Assembly: GCA_017460395.1 (NCBI GenBank)
Contig: JAFUBA010000114.1
Coordinates: 1 to 59,474 of the forward strand
DNA from: Clostridia bacterium
Lineage (GTDB): Bacteria; Bacillota; Clostridia; Christensenellales; Aristaeellaceae
Length of the DNA stretch: 59,474 bases
Reading direction: 5' to 3'
Below, one piece after another: positions 54,234 through 59,474 of this stretch. Every line of letters starts with the position of its first letter. The stretch's first letter is position 1. The notes under the pieces were generated by a model. That model ran no database searches. It was not told where the DNA came from and saw only the letters and a program-made list of their open reading frames with translations. The position numbers and the translations under genes were made by a program.

Positions 54234-55421
54234 TCAGCTCATGTCATGTTCCCAGACCCGGTCGACCCGGCTGCTGGGTGCAAGGATCACCTCATAGGAG
54301 ATGGTGCCCCAGGCTTTCGCCACATCCTCCGCAGTCAGTCCGGAAGATTTCTCCCGGCGCATGAGGTAGACGAGTGTGCCCTCATGAATATCCGGATTCT
54401 TCTCCATCACCGGGGTGATATCCACCATCATCTGATCCATGCAGATGCGGCCCACCACGGGACACAGTTCCCCTTTGACCCATACCATGGCTTTCCCGGA
54501 TGCCGCGCGGTGATACCCGTCCCCGTAGCCGCAGGACACGGTGGCGATGGTCATGGGACGGTCCGCCACAAATGTGCGCCCATATCCGATGCTCTCCCCT
54601 GCCGCAATCTGTTTGATGTGCGTGATCTTTGAGATCCACTCCATCCCCGGGATAAACAGCTTGTCCGTCTCGCAGGGCGGATAGCCGTAGAGGATAATCC
54701 CCATGCGCACCATGTCAAAGGCCGCCTCCGGCATAAAGCGAAGAATGCCCGCGGAGTTGGCACAGTGGCGGATGATGTCCTTTGGCAGATCGTCTGTGAG
54801 CGCATGGAAGCGGGCAATCTGCTCCCTTGTAAACGCATCCTCCGAAGGGTCATCTGCGACACAAAGGTGCGTAAAGACGCCGGTCAAGTGTACATGCTCC
54901 GCCTTCTCTATGGCCTCCAGCACCGCATTTCGCTCCTGAAGGTTCCGGACACCAATCCGGTTCATGCCCGTATCGATCTTGAGGTGTACCTTCGCTTTCA
55001 GAGGCATTCTGGCGAGACTGAGGACACGCTCCATCTCTTCCACGTCCCGGATGCTGCTCACCGTACCGGTCAGATCGTTTTCTGCCAGTTCCCTGATTTT
55101 ATCATCTGTGGGCGAAAGGATCAGGATCGGTGCCTGAATGGAGGCATTTCGAAGTTCCAGTCCTTCCTCCACCGTGGCCACGGCAAGATCCGTCGCTCCC
55201 ATCTCAAGAGCCGTATACGCCACCTGACGGGCGCCGTGTCCATAGGCATCCGCCTTCACGACCGCCATGAGCCTGGTTCCCTTGGGGACCAGCTCCTGCG
55301 TGGATCGAACCGCATACCTGACACAGTCAAGGTCAATGTGCAGAATGTTTCGCCAGCTGACCGGCATATGCCAGACCTGCCCGCCCTCCGGGTACGCCGT
55401 TAATTCAGTAAATTTTCTCAT
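54234..55421 (-). CDS. alr: Alanine racemase
   Basis: This 395-residue PLP enzyme makes D-alanine for peptidoglycan. The PLP lysine is K56 in AVVKADAYGHGA. KVHLKIDTGMNRIG near residues 134-147 and the catalytic Tyr in SCGYGDGYHR near 280 are present, as is the GRICMDQMMVDI segment. The ATG at 55421 has a weak ribosome site (GGGGA). The ATG at 55367 (MPVSWRN) would start at the point where many homologues begin and remains possible. It follows murC by 19 bases, an apt partner. Confidence 0.96.
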   Translation of the reverse strand: MRKFTELTAYPEGGQVWHMPVSWRNILHIDLDCVRYAVRSTQELVPKGTRLMAVVKADAYGHGARQVAYTALEMGATDLAVATVEEGLELRNASIQAPILILSPTDDKIRELAENDLTGTVSSIRDVEEMERVLSLARMPLKAKVHLKIDTGMNRIGVRNLQERNAVLEAIEKAEHVHLTGVFTHLCVADDPSEDAFTREQIARFHALTDDLPKDIIRHCANSAGILRFMPEAAFDMVRMGIILYGYPPCETDKLFIPGMEWISKITHIKQIAAGESIGYGRTFVADRPMTIATVSCGYGDGYHRAASGKAMVWVKGELCPVVGRICMDQMMVDITPVMEKNPDIHEGTLVYLMRREKSSGLTAEDVAKAWGTISYEVILAPSSRVDRVWEHDMS

Positions 55422-55440
55422 ACTGTCCCCGTCTCAGGTA

Positions 55441-56847
55441 TTATCCCTGCGCAGCTGCTTCGTGCTCCCTGATCTGCTGATTCAGCATATTGATATCCCC
55501 GCAGCCCATGGTGATCGCAAGATCGCCGGGCCGCAGGTTCTCCCTCAGCCACTTTTCCGTATCGTCAAAGGACGGGGTCCAGTGGGCGTCGATGCCGTGC
55601 TCTTTCATGCCATCCACCAGCATCCCGCTGTGAAGATCCCCGGGATCCTTCTCGCGGGCTGCGCAGATGTCGGTCACAAGCGTCACATCGGCGACACCCG
55701 TGCATGTCAGGTACTCGTCAAACAGCGCCCGCACGCGGCTGAAGGTGTGCGGCTGCATGACGGCCACGAGCCTTCCCTTGCAACGCTTTCGCGCAATGGA
55801 CAGGGCGTTTTTCATCTCCTCCGGGTTATGCCCGTAGTCGTGGAAGAGTTCTGCCCCGTTGAGCTCCCCGGTCTTTTCAAAGCGCCGGTGTGCCCCGATG
55901 AACTTTCCTGCAATCCCGCAGGCCTTCTCCATATCCGCCTGCAGCACCCAGGCGGCCGCGAGAGATGCGAGGGCATTCTTTACATTGAACATGCCCGGCA
56001 CGCCCATGTGCACAGCGCCCTTCTCCTCACCTTCGCAGACAAGACGAAAGGACGCATACCCCTCCGCATCTTCCGTGAGGTCCTCGGGGTGCACATCATT
56101 GCCCTTCTCAAATCCAAAGGTCACCTTTCGGCACTTTGCCTTCAGCATGCGCCGCAAAACGCGCACATCATCCCCGTTGCCGATGAGGACACCGTCCTCC
56201 GGCAGCAGGTTCATGAACGTCCCGAACGTTTCCTCGATCTCATCGATGTCCCTGTAGCAGTCCAGGTGATCCGCATCGATATTGAGCACCAGCTCCATGG
56301 TGGGCTTCATTTCCAGAAAGCTGCGTCTGAACTCGCAGGCCTCAGCCAGGAAGATGCCGCTCTTTCCGATCCTGGTGGATCCGCCGATGGCATCCAGCAC
56401 ACCGCCGATATGGACGCTGGGGTCCATGCCCAGCTCCACCAGCATCTGGGAGAGCATGGAGGTGGTGGTGGTCTTCCCATGGGCACCGCAGATCCCGACG
56501 GACCAGGGGAACCCTTCCATCAGCTGGCCCAGGAGCACGGACCGTTCGATCTGGGGAATGCCAAGGCGCCGTGCCTCGGCCCGCTCGGGGTTGTCCTCCC
56601 CGGCAGCACCGGTGTACACCACCAGGTCCGCCCCGTGAACATTTTCCGCCCGGTGGCCGATCATGACGGTGGCACCGCAATCGCGCACAGAGCCAATCAG
56701 GTACCCTTCCGTGCGGTCGGACCCGGTCACCTGGTACCCTTTTTCCACCAGCATCCGGGCAAGCCCCGACATGCTGGATCCGCCGATACCAATCATATGA
56801 ACGCGTTTGCCGCGATAATCTCTGATATTCGCCTGAACCTGTGTCAT
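55441..56847 (-). CDS. murC: UDP-N-acetylmuramate--L-alanine ligase
   Basis: This 468-residue cytoplasmic Mur ligase adds the first amino acid to the peptidoglycan stem. The N-terminal Rossmann part has MIGIGGSSMSGLA near residues 18-30. The ATP loop is GAHGKTTTTSML near 119-130, and HYGHNPEE-type region reads HDYGHNPEEM near 344-353. The start ATG at 56847 follows AAGGAGG by a proper distance. An ATG at 56856 touches the ribosome site, and the frame extends to 56874. It is the first gene of a six-gene operon. Confidence 0.96.
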   Translation of the reverse strand: MTQVQANIRDYRGKRVHMIGIGGSSMSGLARMLVEKGYQVTGSDRTEGYLIGSVRDCGATVMIGHRAENVHGADLVVYTGAAGEDNPERAEARRLGIPQIERSVLLGQLMEGFPWSVGICGAHGKTTTTSMLSQMLVELGMDPSVHIGGVLDAIGGSTRIGKSGIFLAEACEFRRSFLEMKPTMELVLNIDADHLDCYRDIDEIEETFGTFMNLLPEDGVLIGNGDDVRVLRRMLKAKCRKVTFGFEKGNDVHPEDLTEDAEGYASFRLVCEGEEKGAVHMGVPGMFNVKNALASLAAAWVLQADMEKACGIAGKFIGAHRRFEKTGELNGAELFHDYGHNPEEMKNALSIARKRCKGRLVAVMQPHTFSRVRALFDEYLTCTGVADVTLVTDICAAREKDPGDLHSGMLVDGMKEHGIDAHWTPSFDDTEKWLRENLRPGDLAITMGCGDINMLNQQIREHEAAAQG

Positions 56848-56917
56848 CCAGTGCATTCCTCCTTCAGGGTACATCCGCTATGCACTGCACGCAAAAAAGC
56901 ATCCCGCGTGCTGAGGT

Positions 56918-56946
56918 ATCCTACTTCCAGAAGGCGTCTTTGTCAA
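56918..56946 (-). promoter_or_regulatory. Promoter of the murC operon
   Basis: On the minus strand TTGACA (56946-56941), 17 bases and TAGGAT (56923-56918) lie about 70 bases upstream of murC, back to back with the plus-strand ABC-2 promoter. Confidence 0.7.
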
Positions 56947-56976
56947 TGTCGGACCGCCCTTCTCTCGCGTTCCGTC

Positions 56977-57005
56977 TTGACTTCAGGCCTCCTCCTCCGT
57001 ATACT
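56977..57005 (+). promoter_or_regulatory. Promoter of the ABC-2 exporter leader
   Basis: TTGACT (56977-56982), 17 bases and TATACT (57000-57005). Transcription from about 57012 would give a leader of about 228 bases before the GTG start at 57240. Confidence 0.75.
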
Positions 57006-57105
57006 GCCACATCACGGAAATGAAGCCCGTGTGACCCCAGACTGTACCGGCTTTTTTCTGCTGATCTGCGACAAGTTTCTCTGAGATATCCCCCATGTCC
57101 GGAAA

Positions 57106-57198
57106 CCTCTGCCCATAAAGACCGCCCCGGGTGATGCGCCATGCGTCCGCGCCCGCCCCGCAACGGGAGACGGTCTTTGACGGCAGAGGGCTTTTTTT
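57106..57198 (+). terminator. Leader hairpin with terminator before the ABC-2 genes
   Basis: CCTCTGCC (57106-57113) pairs with GGCAGAGG (57182-57189), and AAAGACCG (57117-57124) pairs with CGGTCTTT (57171-57178), leaving a symmetric 3x3 internal loop. A small inner CCCG/CGGG pairing is also possible. The stem is followed by a run of eight T (57192-57199). It lies between a promoter and the ribosome site, so it should either end a roughly 180-base small RNA or act as an attenuator. I recognise no known riboswitch class. Confidence 0.75.
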
Positions 57199-57239
57199 TC
57201 TGCAAAATCTTCACATTCCGAAAAGGGAGGTATCTCACA

Positions 57240-58253
57240 GTGTCATCTGCTTCTGTCTGTATTTCTGCCACGGAACTGACCAGGACCTATACCCGATATG
57301 CCGTGCGGGAAAAGGGTCTGCCGCTCATTCGGCGCATCTTCCGGGACCGGCAGCTCATCCCTGCCCTGCAGGGCGCCTCATTTGAGATTTCATCCGGGGA
57401 GATCGTCGGCCTTCTCGGGCCAAACGGTGCCAGCAAGTCCACCACCGTCAAGCTCCTGTGCGGCATCCTGACGCCCACCTCCGGCACCTGCACGGTGCAG
57501 GGGTTCGTGCCGTCAAAGGACCGAAAGGAATACGTGAAAAGCATCGGCGCCGTCTTCGGCCAGAGGACGCAGCTGTGGTGGGATGTGCCCATCCGGGACT
57601 CCTTCTCTCTGCTCAGGGACATCTATGGAGCGGACAGACATGCATGGAAAGCAAGGGAGGAGGAGCTTACCGATGCGCTCGAACTTTCTTCCTTTATGAA
57701 TGCACCCCTCCGCCAGCTGTCCCTCGGGCAGAAAATGCGCGCCGAGGTATGTGCCGCCCTCCTGCACCGGCCGTCCCTCCTGTTTTTGGATGAGCCCACC
57801 ATCGGGCTGGATTCGCCGAGCAAAGTGAAGCTGCGAAGCTTCCTGAGGCAGGAAAACGAGCAATACGGCACCACCATCCTTCTCACCACCCATGACATGG
57901 AGGACATGACGGCCCTGTGCCCGAGGGTCCTGGTGCTGGGGCGGGGGCATCTGCTGGCAGACACCACCCTCGATGCACTCTTTGCACGCTACGGAAAGTA
58001 TCAGCGCCTCCACTGCCGCATTCCGGAAACCCTTTCCCTTCCGGATGCGCTGCTTGAGCTTCAGCATGCAGGCAGCATCCGGATGTCCCGCCAGGGAGAA
58101 TTGCTGGATCTCATCTTTGACCCTCATCTGGTGTCTGCTCAGCGCATCCTGGAGCTTCTCCTCCGTGCCGGCAGCATGGAGGGCATCACCCTCTCCCAGG
58201 AGGACGCGGATGCCCTGGTATCAAGAATGTACAGGGAGATGAAACTGATATGA
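57240..58253 (+). CDS. ABC-2 type exporter ATPase (YbhF/COG4586-like)
   Basis: This 337-residue ATPase belongs to the group that pairs with two different ABC-2 permeases. Walker A reads GPNGASKST, with Ser65 in place of the near-invariant Gly before K66. The Q-loop region has VFGQRTQLWWD, the signature is LSLGQKMRAEV, and Walker B is LLFLDEPTIGLDS, all normal for the group. A C-terminal extension (about 245-337) is typical of this subfamily. The start is GTG at 57240 after AAGGGAGG. It follows a leader with a terminator and overlaps the permease by four bases. The cargo is unknown. Confidence 0.9.
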   Translation: MSSASVCISATELTRTYTRYAVREKGLPLIRRIFRDRQLIPALQGASFEISSGEIVGLLGPNGASKSTTVKLLCGILTPTSGTCTVQGFVPSKDRKEYVKSIGAVFGQRTQLWWDVPIRDSFSLLRDIYGADRHAWKAREEELTDALELSSFMNAPLRQLSLGQKMRAEVCAALLHRPSLLFLDEPTIGLDSPSKVKLRSFLRQENEQYGTTILLTTHDMEDMTALCPRVLVLGRGHLLADTTLDALFARYGKYQRLHCRIPETLSLPDALLELQHAGSIRMSRQGELLDLIFDPHLVSAQRILELLLRAGSMEGITLSQEDADALVSRMYREMKLI

Positions 58254-59056
58254 AAAGAGTCTCCCATTTTCGTCCCTACCTGTCCGCCTTCCGCCTGCGC
58301 CTGAAGATGGAGTGGTCCTACCGTTCAGCTGCCATCGCCGGCATCCTGACCCAGGTGGTCTTCGGCCTGATTCTCTGCGGTCTCTACGATGCCCTCCTGA
58401 GTGCCAGGGATCCGCATCTCTTCCGCGAGACCGTCACCTATGTGTGGCTGCAGCAGCTGTTTTTCCGGGCCGTGCTCTCCACGGACGCGGAGCTTTCCCG
58501 GCAGATCATGACGGGTTCCATCGTGTCCTCCATGGTGCGGCCGGTGCACCTATGCTCCTACTGCTATGTGCGCAACCTCGCCATGAAACTCACGGGGAGC
58601 TTCATGCGCGCCCTGCCGGCCATCCCCCTCTTTCTGCTGCTCCCGCCCGCCTACCAGCCGCTGCTCCCGGCATCTCCGTCTGCCCTGATCGCCTTTCTTT
58701 TCTCCCTCGCCCTCGGCTTTCTTGTCATGAGCGCTGTGGAGAACATCTGTCTCGGCGTGCAGCTGCACACCCTGGACAACAGAGGCATCAATGCCATCAT
58801 CCACCTTTTGCAGGAGATCTTCTGCGGCAACATCATTCCCCTGACCCTTTTTCCCGAGCGCTTCCAGACGTTTCTTCGCCTGCAGCCATTCTCCCAGGCT
58901 CTGGATCTGCCCCTGAGACTCTACCTCGGCATCCTGCCGGTGCAGGAGCTGCCAATAGTACTCTGCTTGCAGGCCCTATGGGCGCTGCTGCTCTATTGCC
59001 TCTCGGAATACCTTTTCCGGCATGGACTCCGGTCCCTTGTCATCCACGGCGGCTAA
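58250..59056 (+). CDS. ABC-2 exporter permease, first subunit
   Basis: This 268-residue integral membrane protein of the ABC-2 family (COG4587-like) has about six membrane helices, with a basic N-terminus (RLKMEWSYRSA) before the first. MTGSIVSSMVRPVHL near residues 88-102 and LQEIFCGNIIPLTLFPERFQ near 188-207 match the family by eye. Its ATG overlaps the ATPase stop (ATGA). It probably forms a heterodimer with the next gene product. Substrate is unknown. Confidence 0.87.
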   Translation: MKRVSHFRPYLSAFRLRLKMEWSYRSAAIAGILTQVVFGLILCGLYDALLSARDPHLFRETVTYVWLQQLFFRAVLSTDAELSRQIMTGSIVSSMVRPVHLCSYCYVRNLAMKLTGSFMRALPAIPLFLLLPPAYQPLLPASPSALIAFLFSLALGFLVMSAVENICLGVQLHTLDNRGINAIIHLLQEIFCGNIIPLTLFPERFQTFLRLQPFSQALDLPLRLYLGILPVQELPIVLCLQALWALLLYCLSEYLFRHGLRSLVIHGG

Positions 59057-59070
59057 AGGAGGAGGAAACA

Positions 59071-59474
59071 ATGCAATACGCTTTTCACGCCATCCGCAAC
59101 AACTTCCGCGCGAGGATCCAGTACCGTCTCTCCTTCTTTCTGGACTTCCTGTCACAGTTCATCATGACGCTGGGCGACCTTCTGGCCGTCACCATCCTGA
59201 TGACCCGCTTCTCCTCCCTCGGCCAGTGGTCGCGGGAGGAGGTGCTGCTGTTCTTTGCCTGCATGCAGATCTCCTTCGCGGCTGCGGAGGCGATCAACCG
59301 CGGACTGACCCGGACTTCCGCCCTGATTCTGGACGGGAGTCTGGACGCCATGCTCCTCAGGCCCCGGGGCATCGCCATGCAGCTGGTGCTCTCAGACTTT
59401 GACCCGAGGCGCCTGGGGTCCATCGCGGTGGGACTGATCGTCCTTTTTCGCGTGCTCCCGTCCCTCTCCATTAC
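59071..59474 (+). CDS. ABC-2 exporter permease, second subunit (cut by window end)
   Basis: The first 134 codons are visible and the frame is open to the window end. The protein begins MQYAFHAIRNNFRARIQYR and has hydrophobic segments at about 19-45 and 58-75. LTRTSALILDGSLDAMLLRP near residues 77-96 matches the same motif region as the first permease (COG3694-like partner). AGGAGGA precedes the ATG, which is 14 bases after the previous stop. It completes an ATPase plus two-permease exporter set. Confidence 0.87.
   Translation, partial: MQYAFHAIRNNFRARIQYRLSFFLDFLSQFIMTLGDLLAVTILMTRFSSLGQWSREEVLLFFACMQISFAAAEAINRGLTRTSALILDGSLDAMLLRPRGIAMQLVLSDFDPRRLGSIAVGLIVLFRVLPSLSI

Noticed and set aside
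57012-57200. Known riboswitch or 6S RNA identity for the ABC-2 leader
   Set aside because: A CTGAGAT-like string and a GGGTGATGCG string were compared with remembered TPP and T-box consensus sequences. Order and surrounding conserved bases do not fit.
56921-57271. A 116-codon minus-strand frame upstream of murC
   Set aside because: It overlaps two divergent promoters and the ABC-2 leader, and its translation has no family features.

Overview
The window (about 59.5 kb) looks like a chromosomal segment of a Gram-positive-type Clostridia genome. The evidence is by eye: fairly high G+C; strong GGAGG-type ribosome sites; many TTG and GTG starts; and conserved Firmicutes neighbourhoods (phoH-pgpH-ybeY-era, DUF512-der-plsY, lepA-hemW, rsmD-coaD, murC-alr). 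Signal peptides of the form MKRIVSLLCALALVLS...ALA and the gene content suggest a Christensenellales- or Oscillospirales-like gut or rumen anaerobe. That placement is inference only. No rRNA, tRNA, CRISPR array, transposase or phage gene was found.

Layout. 1-9.1 kb: carbohydrate use. This holds mannonate dehydratase (cut by the window edge), a four-helix membrane protein, a domain-permuted membrane GH3 beta-glucosidase, an AgrA/AgrC-like two-component pair and a second, secreted GH3 enzyme. 9.1-12.4 kb: an RlmI-type rRNA methyltransferase followed by a KtrB/KtrA potassium uptake pair. 12.4-18.1 kb (minus): a sugar/nucleoside-type ABC importer with a DUF3798-like binding protein. 18.2-23.9 kb (minus): era, a ybeY-cytidine deaminase fusion, pgpH and phoH. 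24.2-31.7 kb (plus): mreB-like, DUF512 radical SAM, der, plsY, lepA, hemW. 31.8-34.1 kb (minus): an amino-acid ABC importer. 34.2-39.3 kb (minus): a cell-surface polymer cluster of capA-like, NAGPA-like, serine hydrolase and tandem glycosyltransferase genes. 39.5-47.1 kb (minus): a small XRE regulator, an AT-rich LPXTG pilin-like gene and a 1677-residue MucBP/SH3b membrane protein. 47.5-49.8 kb: acetyltransferase, flavin reductase and phosphoesterase. 49.9-56.8 kb (minus): guaB, then a murC-alr-membrane protein-rsmD-coaD-coiled-coil operon. 57.0-59.5 kb (plus): an ABC-2 exporter with a structured leader, running off the window end.

How the parts work together. Two GH3 enzymes, the sugar-type importer and mannonate dehydratase fit plant-polysaccharide use. 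The surface cluster and the two large surface proteins fit cell-envelope and host or particle interaction. Many promoters read as clean sigma-A boxes (TTGACA, 16-17 bp, TATAAT), and terminators are easy to see. In both importers a hairpin separates the binding-protein gene from the permease/ATPase genes, consistent with graded expression.

The items most worth a second look are the YbeY-cytidine deaminase fusion; the leader and terminator before the ABC-2 genes, with a Walker A Gly-to-Ser change in that ATPase; the 1677-residue surface protein with a large cytoplasmic tail; the orphan AT-rich LPXTG gene with a LexA-like box upstream; and the capA-NAGPA-hydrolase-GT operon.
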